A program made the translations under genes and the position numbers. A DNA stretch of 44,353 nucleotides. Origin: Thermoanaerobacterales bacterium (GTDB lineage: Bacteria; Actinomycetota; Acidimicrobiia; Acidimicrobiales; JACDCH01). Below, piece after piece: positions 6,156 through 14,681 of this stretch (its first letter is position 1; each line of letters opens with the position of its first letter). The stretch spans positions 1-44,353 of the forward strand of contig PKRH01000010.1 in assembly GCA_017577565.1 (NCBI GenBank). Direction: 5' to 3'. The notes beneath the pieces were generated by a model. It saw nothing but the letters and a program-made list of their open reading frames with translations, searched no databases and was not told where the DNA came from.

Positions 6156-8522
6156 ATGGCGACCCTGATCGCCTGGTTCGACGAGCTGGCGGCGTCCGAC
6201 ACGGCCACCGCCGGGGGCAAGGGCGCCAACCTCGGCGAGCTGACCGCCGCCGGACTGCCCGTCCCGCCCGGGTTCGTGGTCACCGCCGACGCCTACCTGG
6301 CGGCGATGGAGGAGGGCGGGGTGCGCGACGAGCTGCGGACCGGCTTCGACGAGGCCCGTGCCCGGGCCGACGACCCCGCCGCGCTGGCCGAGGCGGCCGA
6401 GCGCCTGCGGTCGCTCGTGCGCCGGGCCGGCGTGCCCGGCTCCCTGCGGGAGCAGGTGCTCGGCGCGTACCGCCGGCTCGGGGACGACGTGCCGGTCGCC
6501 GTCCGCTCGTCCGCCACGTCCGAGGACACGGCGGGCACGTCCTTCGCCGGCATGCACGAGACGTTCGCCAACGTCGTCGGCGGTGACGCGGTGCTGGACC
6601 GGCTCGTCGACTGCTGGGCCTCGCTGTTCGGCGAGCGGGTCATCGCCTACCGGGCCGGCCGGGGCCTGACCGAGGAGCCGGCCATCGCCGTCGTCGTCCA
6701 GCGCCTGGTCGACGCCGAGCGCGCCGGGGTGATGTTCACCGCCGACCCCTCGACCGGCGACCGCGACCGCATCGTCATCGAGGCCGCCTTCGGGCTCGGC
6801 GAGGTCGTCGTCTCCGGCCAGGTCGAGCCCGACACCTACGTCGTGGCCAAGCCCTCGTTCCAGGTCCGCCAGGTCCGGGTCGGCCACAAGGCGCACAAGC
6901 TGACCGGCGCGCCCGACGGGATCGTCGCCCGGGTCGAGCTGCCCGACGTCGAGGCCGACGCCCGCGTGCTGCGGGACGAGGAGGTCGTCGAGCTCGCCCG
7001 CCTCGGCGCCCGGATCGAGGAGCACTACGGCGCGCCCCAGGACGTCGAGTGGGCGATCGCCGGGGGCGAGACGTACGTCCTCCAGGCCCGCCCCATCACC
7101 ACCCTCGACCGCCCGGCCCCGGCGGAGGAGGAGCCCGGGCGTGACGGCGAGGAGGGCGAGGGCGGCGGGCCCACCGTGCTGCTGCGGGGGCTGGCCGCCT
7201 CCCCCGGCCTGGCCACGGGCCGGGTCCGGGTGCTGCGCTCGCCCCAGGACGGGCACCGCCTCGAGCGGGGCGAGATCCTCGTCGCCCCCATGACCAACCC
7301 CGACTGGGTGCCGACCATCCGCCGGTCCGCGGCGGTGGTCACCGACGGCGGCGGCATGACCTGCCACGCCGCCATCGTCTCCCGCGAGCTGGGCGTGCCC
7401 TGCGTCGTCGGGGCCCGCACGGCCACGACGGCGCTGCGGGACGGCGAGCTGGTCACCGTCGACGGCGGCCAGGGCGTCGTCTACGAGGGCGAGGTGGGTG
7501 CGGCGGCGGTCGCCGCGACGACGACCGTGGCCGCGACCACGACGGCCGCGGCAGCGACGGCCACGGCCGCGGCGGCGCCCGCGCCCCCGCCGGTGGTCGA
7601 CGGCGGCGAGGCCCTGGCCACCCGCATCTACGTCAACCTGGCCATGGCCGACAACGCCGAGGAGGTCGCGGCCCGGCCGGGCATCGACGGCGTGGGGCTG
7701 CTGCGGGCCGAGTTCATGATCACCGACGCCCTCGGCGGCGTGCACCCGCGCGAGCTGCTCCGGCGCGGCGGCCGGGACGAGTTCCTCGACCGGATGTCCG
7801 CCTCCCTGCTGCGCATCACCCGGGCCTTCGCCCCCCGGCCGGTCGTCTACCGGACCATCGACTTCCGCACGAACGAGTTCCGGGGGCTGGAGGGCGGCGA
7901 GCGGTTCGAGCCCGTCGAGGGCAACCCGATGATCGGCTACCGGGGCTGCTACCGCTACATCCGGGAGCCCGACCTGTTCGCGCTCGAGCTCGAGCTGCTG
8001 GCCCGGGTGCGGGAGGAGACCCCGAACCTGCACCTGATGATCCCGTTCGTGCGCACGGCCTGGGAGCTGGAGGCCTGCCTGGAGGCCATCGACGCCAGCC
8101 CGCTCGGCCGGTCCCGCGGGCTGCTGCGGTGGGTGATGGCCGAGGTCCCCTCGGTGGTCTACCGCATCCCCGAGTACGCGGCCATGGGCGTCGACGGCGT
8201 GTCGATCGGGTCGAACGACCTGACCCAGCTGATGCTGGGCGTCGACCGGGACTCGACGGTGTGCGCCGAGCTGTTCGACGAGTCGGACGAGGCCGTGCTC
8301 GACGCCATCGCCCGCATCATCACCGCCTGCCACGACGCGGGCATCACCTCGTCGCTCTGCGGCCAGGCGCCGTCCAACGACCCGTCCTTCGCCGAGCACC
8401 TCGTGCGGCTCGGGATCGACTCGATCTCGGTCAACCCCGACGCCGTGCCGGCCGCCCGGCGTGTCGTCGCCACCGCCGAGCGGCGTCTGCTGCTCGACGC
8501 CGTGCGCCGGTCCGGCGGGTAG
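6156..8522 (+). CDS. ppsA: Phosphoenolpyruvate synthase (pyruvate, water dikinase)
   Basis: A 788-residue enzyme that converts pyruvate + ATP + water to PEP + AMP + phosphate for gluconeogenesis. Domains in order: ATP-grasp N-domain (residues ~15-315, with AVRSSATSEDTAGTSFAGMHETF), swivelling phospho-histidine domain with H404 in GGMTCHAAIVSRELG, and the PEP/pyruvate barrel (~485-788) ending with catalytic C735 in SLCGQAPS. Length matches the family. Odd feature: residues ~448-479 between the mobile domain and the barrel are an Ala/Thr/Pro low-complexity linker. ATG at 6156 has a GAGGAGG site. It could in principle be a related dikinase acting on another substrate, but all PpsA landmarks are present. 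Confidence 0.9.
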   Translation: MATLIAWFDELAASDTATAGGKGANLGELTAAGLPVPPGFVVTADAYLAAMEEGGVRDELRTGFDEARARADDPAALAEAAERLRSLVRRAGVPGSLREQVLGAYRRLGDDVPVAVRSSATSEDTAGTSFAGMHETFANVVGGDAVLDRLVDCWASLFGERVIAYRAGRGLTEEPAIAVVVQRLVDAERAGVMFTADPSTGDRDRIVIEAAFGLGEVVVSGQVEPDTYVVAKPSFQVRQVRVGHKAHKLTGAPDGIVARVELPDVEADARVLRDEEVVELARLGARIEEHYGAPQDVEWAIAGGETYVLQARPITTLDRPAPAEEEPGRDGEEGEGGGPTVLLRGLAASPGLATGRVRVLRSPQDGHRLERGEILVAPMTNPDWVPTIRRSAAVVTDGGGMTCHAAIVSRELGVPCVVGARTATTALRDGELVTVDGGQGVVYEGEVGAAAVAATTTVAATTTAAAATATAAAAPAPPPVVDGGEALATRIYVNLAMADNAEEVAARPGIDGVGLLRAEFMITDALGGVHPRELLRRGGRDEFLDRMSASLLRITRAFAPRPVVYRTIDFRTNEFRGLEGGERFEPVEGNPMIGYRGCYRYIREPDLFALELELLARVREETPNLHLMIPFVRTAWELEACLEAIDASPLGRSRGLLRWVMAEVPSVVYRIPEYAAMGVDGVSIGSNDLTQLMLGVDRDSTVCAELFDESDEAVLDAIARIITACHDAGITSSLCGQAPSNDPSFAEHLVRLGIDSISVNPDAVPAARRVVATAERRLLLDAVRRSGG

Positions 8523-8545
8523 CCGCCGCCCGCCCCCGGACGTGC

Positions 8546-8582
8546 CCGGGCGCCCGGGGGCGGCCCTCCCCCGGGCGCCCGG
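8546..8582. terminator. Strong hairpin terminator between convergent PEP synthase and 2H phosphoesterase genes
   Basis: A 15-bp perfect stem (core arms GGGCGCCCGGGGG / CCCCCGGGCGCCC) with a 7-nt loop, centred between converging genes. No U-tract. Confidence 0.7.
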
Positions 8583-8618
8583 CGACCTGGTCCGGCGGCC
8601 CCGTCCTCGGGTGGCGGG

Positions 8619-9221
8619 TCAGCCGTCGGGGGACGGCGCCCGGCGGAGGGGCGCCTCGGCGCCGACGGCCCGGTGGTCCATCGTCACCAGGCTCGTGACC
8701 GGCACGCTCCAGGCGATGGGCGGCGCGGCGACGAGGTCGGCGACCGCGCAGGCGAGGCGGTCGGCCGTCAGGCTCCGGTCCCACAGCGTGATGTGGGGCG
8801 ACCAGGAGGCCGGGGCGCTGCGGCCCTCGACCACCCCGCCGACGGCGGTCACGGCGTCGTGGACGTCCTGGTGCAGCCGGGCCAGCTCGGGCGTGCGGAC
8901 CACCGGCACGTGCAGCACCGGGCCGCCGCCCCCGTCGTGGAACACGCCGAGGCCCCGGGCCCGCACGGTGAACCCGAGGGTCCGGGCGGCCACGGCCTGC
9001 ACGGCGGCGTCGAGGCACACCCGGTCGGGCGCCTCGAGCACGACGACGAGCGTGATGTGCGGGCGCGGGGACCGATCGGTGGAGGGCACGCCGAGCCGCC
9101 GCTGCAGGCACCGGACGGCGGCGACGTGGTCGTGGTCGAGGGGGATGCCGACGGTCACCGCTCGCGCCGCACCGGGTGCCGGTGCATCGGGGACGGCGAG
9201 GGCGGACCTCGTGGCGAGCAT
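8619..9221 (-). CDS. 2'-5' RNA ligase-like 2H phosphoesterase superfamily protein
   Basis: A 200-residue protein with the two H-x-T motifs that define 2H phosphoesterases: RPHITLVVVL near residue 80 and SPHITLWDRS near residue 145. Members open 2',3'-cyclic phosphates or make/break 2'-5' RNA linkages; the physiological substrate here is unknown. The start is uncertain: ATG at 9221 is preceded by GATCAT and 6 bases, weakly like a leaderless promoter, whereas family homology begins only near VTVGIPLDHDHV, where a GTG could also start. Transcribed alone. Confidence 0.75.
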   Translation of the reverse strand: MLATRSALAVPDAPAPGAARAVTVGIPLDHDHVAAVRCLQRRLGVPSTDRSPRPHITLVVVLEAPDRVCLDAAVQAVAARTLGFTVRARGLGVFHDGGGGPVLHVPVVRTPELARLHQDVHDAVTAVGGVVEGRSAPASWSPHITLWDRSLTADRLACAVADLVAAPPIAWSVPVTSLVTMDHRAVGAEAPLRRAPSPDG

Positions 9222-9335
9222 GCCGCGATGATCCGGCCGCGCCGCCCGGCGCGGGTAGGGCCGAAGGACCCGGTCGAGCGCGGCCGGGCGACGGTCCGCC
9301 CGGGCGCGGGCGGCGCCGCCCCACCCGGCCGCCGG

Positions 9336-10304
9336 TCAGACGGCGGACCGGCGGGCCGCGGTGCCCGCGGCCGGCGCCCGTCGCCGGTGCTCCCGGGGGC
9401 TGACGCCGAAGTGGCGCTTGAACGCGGTGCTCAGCGAGAAGGCGCTGCCGTAGCCGACCCGGGCGGCGACGGCCCCGATCGTCGTGCCGGGCTCCCGCAG
9501 CAGGTCGGCGGCCAGCGTCAGCCGCCAGCTCGTCAGGTAGCCCATGGGCGTCTCGCCCACGAGCTCGCGGAACCGGCGGGCGAGGGTGGCCCGGGATGCG
9601 CCGCACTCGGCGGCCAGCGAGGCCAGCGTCCACGGGTGCTCGGGCCGGTGGTGCATCAGCTGGAGCGCCCGGCCGACGACGGGGTCGCCGTGGGCCCGGT
9701 ACCACCGCGGCGGGTCGGCGTCCGGGCGGTCGAACCACGCCCGCACCGCGTGGACGGCGACGAGGTCGAGGAGGCGGTCGAGGACGACGTCCTGGCCGGG
9801 CCGGTCGGTGACGATCTCCTCGGCGAGCAGGTCGACCAGCGGGCTGCGCCACGCGTCCCGGCGCACGTGCACGAGCGGCGGCAGGGCGCCGAGCAGGCGC
9901 CGCCCCACGACGGTCGTGGTCTCGTAGGTGCCGGTGAGCAGGACGTGCTCGCCGTCGGGGTCGTTGCCCCAGGTGCGGACGCCCAGCGCCATGACGTCGT
10001 GCAGGTCGCGGCCGTCCACAGTGGTGCAGCGCTGGCCGGGGTGGATGACGATCTGCGGCTCGCTCTCCGGCGCGTCGGCGACGACGTAGGGGTCCGGTCC
10101 CCGGGCCAGGGCGACGTCGCCCTCCCGCAGCTCGACGGGCGGGCCGCCCGCCCCGCCGATCCAGGCCGACCCCCGGACGACGGCGACGACGCTGAGCGCC
10201 GCCCGGTCCTGGATGCGGAGGGCCCAGGGCGGGGTCATCACCGTCCGGAGCAGGAAGGCGCCGTGCGCCCGGGGGCCGGCGAGCAGGCCGCTCAACGCGT
10301 CCAC
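9336..10304 (-). CDS. AraC-family transcriptional regulator with N-terminal cupin domain
   Basis: A 322-residue regulator. Residues ~1-190 are the cupin-like sensor seen in AraC proteins (MTPPWALRIQDRAALSVVAVVRG, VHVRRDAWRSPLVDLLAEEI); residues ~205-310 hold two helix-turn-helix motifs (PWTLASLAAECGASRATLARRF and TTIGAVAARVGYGSAFSLSTAFKRHFG, each split). GTG at 10304 is supported by TACGAT 6 bases upstream, a leaderless arrangement. It is divergent from an NmrA-like oxidoreductase 80 bp away; such pairs often have the AraC protein controlling the neighbour. Confidence 0.85.
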   Translation of the reverse strand: MDALSGLLAGPRAHGAFLLRTVMTPPWALRIQDRAALSVVAVVRGSAWIGGAGGPPVELREGDVALARGPDPYVVADAPESEPQIVIHPGQRCTTVDGRDLHDVMALGVRTWGNDPDGEHVLLTGTYETTTVVGRRLLGALPPLVHVRRDAWRSPLVDLLAEEIVTDRPGQDVVLDRLLDLVAVHAVRAWFDRPDADPPRWYRAHGDPVVGRALQLMHHRPEHPWTLASLAAECGASRATLARRFRELVGETPMGYLTSWRLTLAADLLREPGTTIGAVAARVGYGSAFSLSTAFKRHFGVSPREHRRRAPAAGTAARRSAV

Positions 10305-10384
10305 GACCGGATCGTAGACGCTCGCGCATGGATCTGCGCCTGCTGACCATGGCGCGTCTCACCGCTCCGGCGTTGGATGGCCCC

Positions 10385-11251
10385 ATGACCACCACCGACA
10401 CCACCACCACCCGCCCCGTCCTCGTCACCGCCGGCACCGGCAAGACCGGGCGCCGGGTCGCCGAGCGGCTGGCCCGGCTGGGGGTCCCCCACCGCGTCGC
10501 GTCCCGCCGCGGGCAGCCGCCGTTCGACTGGGACGACGAGTCCACCTGGCCCGCGGCGCTGGACGGCACGGGCGCGGCCTACGTCGCCTACGTGCCCGAC
10601 CTCGCCGTGCCCGGCGCCCGCGAGACCGTCCGCCGCTTCACCGCCGCGGCGCTCGAGCGGGGCGTGACCCGGCTCGTCCTGCTCTCCGGCCGGGGCGAGC
10701 CGCTGGCCCGGGCGGCCGAGGACGACCTGCGGGCCTCCGGCGCGGCGTGGACGATCGTGCGGTCCGCCTGGTTCGCCCAGAACTTCAGCGAGCACTTCCT
10801 CCACGACCAGGTGGTGGAGGGCGCGATCGCCCTGCCGGCCGGGGACGTCCCCGAGCCCTTCGTCGACGCGTGGGACGTCGCCGACGTGGCGGTCGCCGCC
10901 CTGACCGACGACCGGCACGTCGGCGAGGTCTACGAGGTCACCGGGCCTCGGCTGCTGACGTTCGCCGACGCCGCCGCCAGCCTCGCCCGGGCCCTCGGCC
11001 GCCCCGTCACCTACGTGCCGGTGACGCGGGAGGAGTACGTGGCCGGGGCGCGGGCCGCCGGCCTGCCGCCGGCCGAGGTCGAGGCGCTCGCCGACCTGTT
11101 CGCCACCGTCCTCGACGGCCGCAACGCCTCGCTCGCCGACGGCGTGCAGCGGGCGCTCGGCCGCCCGCCGCGGGACTTCGACGAGTTCGCCCGGGAGGCG
11201 GCCGCCGCCGGCGCCTGGGACGTGGGCGCGGCGACGCCGGCCGCCCCCTGA
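10385..11251 (+). CDS. NmrA-like NAD(P)-binding oxidoreductase/sensor (atypical SDR)
   Basis: A 288-residue Rossmann protein of the NmrA/ergot-biosynthesis-like atypical SDR group. The dinucleotide loop is VTAGTGKTGRRVAERL at the N-terminus, followed by a short ASRRGQPPFDW segment, RLVLLSGRG and IVRSAWFAQNFSEHFL, typical of this group. It has no classical YxxxK pair in the usual place, so it may be a reductase of an unusual substrate or a redox sensor. ATG at 10385 is preferred over 10328 because homology starts at residue 11. Divergent from an AraC gene that probably regulates it. Confidence 0.8.
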   Translation: MTTTDTTTTRPVLVTAGTGKTGRRVAERLARLGVPHRVASRRGQPPFDWDDESTWPAALDGTGAAYVAYVPDLAVPGARETVRRFTAAALERGVTRLVLLSGRGEPLARAAEDDLRASGAAWTIVRSAWFAQNFSEHFLHDQVVEGAIALPAGDVPEPFVDAWDVADVAVAALTDDRHVGEVYEVTGPRLLTFADAAASLARALGRPVTYVPVTREEYVAGARAAGLPPAEVEALADLFATVLDGRNASLADGVQRALGRPPRDFDEFAREAAAAGAWDVGAATPAAP

Positions 11252-11310
11252 CGGCGCCGCCAGCGCCGGGGACACCGGCGTCGCGCGCCGGGCGTGGTAG
11301 ATCGGGTGGC

Positions 11311-12021
11311 GTGGCCACCCGATCCACCCGCGAGGCGCTCCTGGAGCAGGGTGCGCTGCTCTTCGCCCGGCACGGGGTGACCGGCGTGTCGGTCAAGGCG
11401 CTCCACGAGGCGGTCGGGGCCCGCAACGAGTCGGCGCTGCACTACCACTTCGGCAGCCGGCGCGGCCTGCTGACCGAGATCCTCCGGGTCCACCTCACCG
11501 CCGTGGAGCGGCGGCGGGCCGTGCTGGCGGACGAGATCGAGGCGACCGGGCGCACCGGCGACCTCCGGGCCCTCGTGCACGCGCTCGCCGCGCCGATGGC
11601 CGACGACCTCCACGACCCCGTCGGTCGGGCCCACCTGCGGCTGGTGGCCCAGCTCAGCCACCCGTCGCTGGCCTACGACGAGGCCTTCCGCAGCGCCCGC
11701 GAGGTCGAGGTCGACGCCGCCGCCGGCGCCCGGGTCGTGCGCTGGTTGCACGCCGCGCTGCCGGAGCTGCCCTCGCCGGTGCGGCGGGAGCGGCTGGCCG
11801 ACCTGCGGGGCCACCTGCTCAGCTCCTTCGGGCTCCGCGCCCGGCTCATCGACGACGACCCCGGCCACGACGACCCCGCGGACGTCGAGCTGTTCCTGGA
11901 GAACCTGCTCGACGTGCTCGTCGCCGCGCTCACCGCGCCGCCGTCGCCGGCCACGCTGGCCGCCGCCCGGGCGGCGCGGGGCCGGGGCGGGGCGACCGAG
12001 CCGGCGGCGCCCGCGGGCTGA
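11311..12021 (+). CDS. TetR-family transcriptional regulator
   Basis: A 236-residue regulator. N-terminal DNA-binding domain: STREALLEQGALLFARHG, then the recognition region VKALHEAVGARNESALHYHFGSRRGLL. The rest is the usual helical ligand-binding domain, with a Pro/Ala/Gly-rich tail. GTG at 11311 follows TAGATC and 7 bases, loosely like a leaderless promoter. It lies 59 bp after the NmrA-like gene on the same strand; ligand and target are unknown. Confidence 0.85.
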   Translation: MATRSTREALLEQGALLFARHGVTGVSVKALHEAVGARNESALHYHFGSRRGLLTEILRVHLTAVERRRAVLADEIEATGRTGDLRALVHALAAPMADDLHDPVGRAHLRLVAQLSHPSLAYDEAFRSAREVEVDAAAGARVVRWLHAALPELPSPVRRERLADLRGHLLSSFGLRARLIDDDPGHDDPADVELFLENLLDVLVAALTAPPSPATLAAARAARGRGGATEPAAPAG

Positions 12022-12045
12022 CCCCCGGCGGCGAGCCGTCGGGGG
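12022..12045. terminator. Hairpin between convergent TetR and beta-propeller/hydrolase genes
   Basis: CCCCCGGCG pairs with CGTCGGGGG (one G-U) around a 6-nt loop, immediately after the TetR stop, followed by extra G residues. Placement between converging genes supports a terminator. Confidence 0.5.
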
Positions 12046-12058
12046 GGCGAGGGCCGGG

Positions 12059-14440
12059 TCAGCCGTCGGCGACGGCGGCCAGCACGCCGGTCGTCAGCTC
12101 CTGGACGCCGAAGGGGTGGTCGGGCGGGGGTGCCGGGCCGAGCCGCACGGCGACGATCCCGTGCGCCGGGACGACGGCCATCACCTGGTCCTGCAGCCCG
12201 AGGGCCCAGAACGTGTCCGGCGGCGCCTCCGGGACGAGCGGCCCCGGGAACGCCCCGCCGTCGTCCTCGCCCGAGGTGGCGAGGCGGGGGCCGGCGATCG
12301 GGCCGTCGCCGTTGACCCACCACAGCCAGCCGTAGGCCGCGTTCAGCTCGGTGGAGGGCGACGTCGCCCGGGCGACGAAGTCCGGCGACAGCACCTGCTC
12401 GTCGCCCCACCGGCCCTCCTGCAGCATCAGCTGGCCGAGGCGGGCGACGTCGGTGCAGGTCGAACGCAGGCCCATGAACGTCGTCGGGTTGCCGGCGGCG
12501 TCGCGACCCAGCTCGGAGTCGGCCATCCCCAGCGGCCCGAACACCTCGCGCTCGGCGTACTCGGCGGCGTCGACCCCGGTGGCCTCCTCGATGACCCGGG
12601 ACAGCACCTGGATCGCCGAGTTGTTGTAGGCCCAGACCGTGCCCGGCTCGTGCTGCTGGTCGAGGCCGACGGCGAAGGCCGTCTTGTCCTCGGCCCGCAG
12701 CGCCATCTCGCCGTAGTCGGTGGCCGGGTCCCAGTGGCGCCCGGAGACGTTGGCCAGCAGGTGCTCGATCGTCACCCCGGCCGACGGCGTGCCCTCCCAC
12801 TCGGGGACGTAGCGGGCCACCGGGTCGGTGACGGACAGCAGCCCGTCGCGCTCGGCGATGCCGACGAGGACGCTGGTGAGCGACTTGGTGATCGAGAAGA
12901 CCTCGCGGGGCTCGGCCTCGGGGCCGGGCCAGCTGGCCTCGGCGACCAGCTCGCCGTCCCGCACCACGGCCACGCAGTGGGAGCCGGCGGCCTCGGCCTC
13001 GGCGAGCAGCGACGCCAGCGCGTCGGGGTCGAGGCCCGCCTCCTCGGGGGTGGCCGTCGGCCACTCGTCGCCGATCGGTGCCGGGGTGCCAGCCGGCCGG
13101 AAGGCGGCCAGGGTGCCGACGATGGTGGGCACGAAGACCGTGCCGTCGGGGCCGAGGGTGATCCCGACGCTGAAGCGGTTCTCGCCCTCCAGCCGCTCCC
13201 GGTCGAGGACCTCGCCGGTGTGGGTGTCGACGACGACGAGGTCGAGCTCGTTCGGGGCCCGCAGCACGGTCGCGTAGGCCTTGTGGCCCGCGGCCTGGGT
13301 GGCGATGCCCATGTTCACCAGCCCGTCGACCCGCCAGACCTCGGTGGCCCGGTCACCGTCGTCGCGGAGGGCGAGGAGCGGGCCGCCGGGCGGGATGATC
13401 AGGCCGTCCGGGGACAGCGACAGGCTGCCGCCCGCGGCGATGCCGATGTCGTGGCTCCAGATCACCTCGCCGGTGGCGGCGTCGAGCGCGTGGGCGTGGC
13501 CCTCGTTGTCGGTGACGTAGAGGCGGCTGCCGTCGGGGGACAGGGTGGGGCTCGCGCCGGTGCCGCCGGGCAGCGAGTCGTTGGCCCAGAGGTCGGTGAC
13601 GGCGGGCTCGGGCCCCTCGTCGATCTGCACGGCCCGGATCCCCGCCCGGGGGGCGCCCGGCTCCCACCAGGTGAAGAAGAGCCGCCCGGTCGCCATGTCG
13701 ACGGCCGGCGTGTTGGCGCTCGGGCAGCCCTCGGTCCCCCGGGCGCAGGGCCACAGCGGCTTGCCGGGGTCCCAGGAGGGGTCGGGCACCAGCGCGACGG
13801 GGTCGACGACCGGCTCGCCGGTGGCGCGGTCGAGCAGGTACACGACGCCGACGTGGGTGACGAAGACCAGGTTGCCGCCGGGGGTGAACTGGGCCGACAG
13901 CGGCACGCCGACGATCGGCTGCGACCACAGCTCCTCGCCGTCGCGGTCGAAGGCCCGCATGGCGGTGCCGTCGGCGACGAACAGGCGGCCGTCCTCGTCG
14001 ACCAGGGGCGAGGAGACGACGGCCGGCAGCGCCACCTGCTCGGCGCACCAGCGGGTCTCGCCGGTGGCGGCGTCCAGCGCCTGCAGGTGGCAGCCGGGCA
14101 CGGTCGAGGTGACGTAGAGCTGGCCGTCGGGGTCGCTCGTCGGTCCCAGGTTGATCGTCCACTCGAGGTCGCCGATGCGCATGTCGCCGTCGAGCTGGCG
14201 GGTCCAGGCCGGCTCGACGTTCGCCGGTCCCTCGACGGCGGCGTGGTCGGAGTTGGCGGCATCCGCGTGGACGGCCGACCAGCCGGGGGCGTACGGCGAC
14301 GCGGCGCCCCGGTCGTCGCCGGCCTCGTCGCTGCCGGACCCCGAGCCCGATCCCGTGCAAGCCCCCGCGACGAGCGCGGCGCAGGCCAGGGCGAGGAGGC
14401 GCCGGTGACGAGCCGGGCGCCGGTCTGGGTGCAACCTCAC
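12059..14440 (-). CDS. Lipoprotein fusing a PQQ-type beta-propeller to a serine beta-lactamase-like hydrolase
   Basis: A 793-residue exported protein. The signal peptide ends in VAGAC (lipobox, Cys28), then a Gly/Ser linker. Residues ~55-450 form a PQQ/YncE-like propeller, with repeated blade motifs such as ALDAATGETRW, FDRDGEELWS, LLDRATGEPV, ALDAATGEVIWS and VVDTHTGEVLDRE. Residues ~465-793 are a class C beta-lactamase/6-aminohexanoate-hydrolase-like domain with S516-x-x-K519 (FSITKS), Y605-N-N and HLLANVSGRH. I set the start at GTG 14440, which follows TACATT by 6 bases; an in-frame ATG at 14458 lies inside the operator. Substrate is unknown: peptide, ester or amide bonds are all possible. 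Not necessarily antibiotic resistance. Confidence 0.82.
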   Translation of the reverse strand: MRLHPDRRPARHRRLLALACAALVAGACTGSGSGSGSDEAGDDRGAASPYAPGWSAVHADAANSDHAAVEGPANVEPAWTRQLDGDMRIGDLEWTINLGPTSDPDGQLYVTSTVPGCHLQALDAATGETRWCAEQVALPAVVSSPLVDEDGRLFVADGTAMRAFDRDGEELWSQPIVGVPLSAQFTPGGNLVFVTHVGVVYLLDRATGEPVVDPVALVPDPSWDPGKPLWPCARGTEGCPSANTPAVDMATGRLFFTWWEPGAPRAGIRAVQIDEGPEPAVTDLWANDSLPGGTGASPTLSPDGSRLYVTDNEGHAHALDAATGEVIWSHDIGIAAGGSLSLSPDGLIIPPGGPLLALRDDGDRATEVWRVDGLVNMGIATQAAGHKAYATVLRAPNELDLVVVDTHTGEVLDRERLEGENRFSVGITLGPDGTVFVPTIVGTLAAFRPAGTPAPIGDEWPTATPEEAGLDPDALASLLAEAEAAGSHCVAVVRDGELVAEASWPGPEAEPREVFSITKSLTSVLVGIAERDGLLSVTDPVARYVPEWEGTPSAGVTIEHLLANVSGRHWDPATDYGEMALRAEDKTAFAVGLDQQHEPGTVWAYNNSAIQVLSRVIEEATGVDAAEYAEREVFGPLGMADSELGRDAAGNPTTFMGLRSTCTDVARLGQLMLQEGRWGDEQVLSPDFVARATSPSTELNAAYGWLWWVNGDGPIAGPRLATSGEDDGGAFPGPLVPEAPPDTFWALGLQDQVMAVVPAHGIVAVRLGPAPPPDHPFGVQELTTGVLAAVADG

Positions 14441-14465
14441 GGGCCTAATGTAATCCATTAGGCCC
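14441..14465. promoter_or_regulatory. Perfect 10-bp-arm operator overlapping the -10 of the propeller/hydrolase gene
   Basis: GGGCCTAATG and CATTAGGCCC are perfect arms around TAATC. The AT-rich core stands out in this region. On the minus strand it contains TACATT exactly 6 bases before the GTG at 14440, so a bound repressor would cover the core promoter. The size and form suit MarR, TetR or GntR proteins; no obvious cognate gene is adjacent. Confidence 0.75.
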
Positions 14466-14495
14466 GGCCGCCGCCCGGCGCACGCCCGCCACTCG

Positions 14496-14547
14496 CCGTT
14501 CTGGCGTCCCTCACCAGCACGTCACCACCTCACAGACGCCAGAACGG
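14496..14547. repeat. REP-like palindromic repeat, copy 1
   Basis: A 52-bp element with perfect 13-bp terminal arms CCGTTCTGGCGTC and GACGCCAGAACGG around a 26-nt centre that begins CCTCAC and ends CCTCACA. A second copy of identical length lies 82 bp downstream. Confidence 0.75.
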
Positions 14548-14577
14548 GCGGGAGGCTGGCCGGACACCGCGCCACGC

Positions 14578-14629
14578 GGCTTCCGGCGTCTCTCACGCGC
14601 GCATCGGCACCTGACGGACGCCAGAACGG
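14578..14629. repeat. REP-like palindromic repeat, copy 2
   Basis: Same 52-bp length as copy 1; right arm GACGCCAGAACGG identical, left arm TTCCGGCGTC with one change. The 26-nt centre aligns without gaps to copy 1 (shared TCAC at its start and CACCT near its end). The pair fills the gap between two minus-strand genes and could also act as a transcription-attenuating hairpin. Confidence 0.72.
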
Positions 14630-14681
14630 GCCGGCCGCACCGGCCCGGGCCTGCCGCCAGCACACCGCCGCCCGTCGCGCC

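Noticed and set aside
5004..8399. 1131-codon open frame on the minus strand running through PEP synthase
   Set aside because: Only the last 341 codons (alcohol dehydrogenase) have family motifs; the rest is antisense to ppsA, a normal effect of high GC content.
12059..14440. Calling the hydrolase domain an antibiotic-resistance beta-lactamase
   Set aside because: SxxK and YxN are shared with esterases, D-peptidases and nylon-oligomer hydrolases; the fusion to a propeller argues against a simple resistance enzyme.
12116..14461. 781-codon plus-strand frame opposite the propeller/hydrolase gene
   Set aside because: No recognisable motif; the opposite strand encodes a clear two-domain lipoprotein with catalytic residues.
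14490..14630. Short CRISPR-like array from the repeated GACGCCAGAACGG
   Set aside because: Only two units, each an inverted repeat of 52 bp, with no spacers of constant size and no cas genes.
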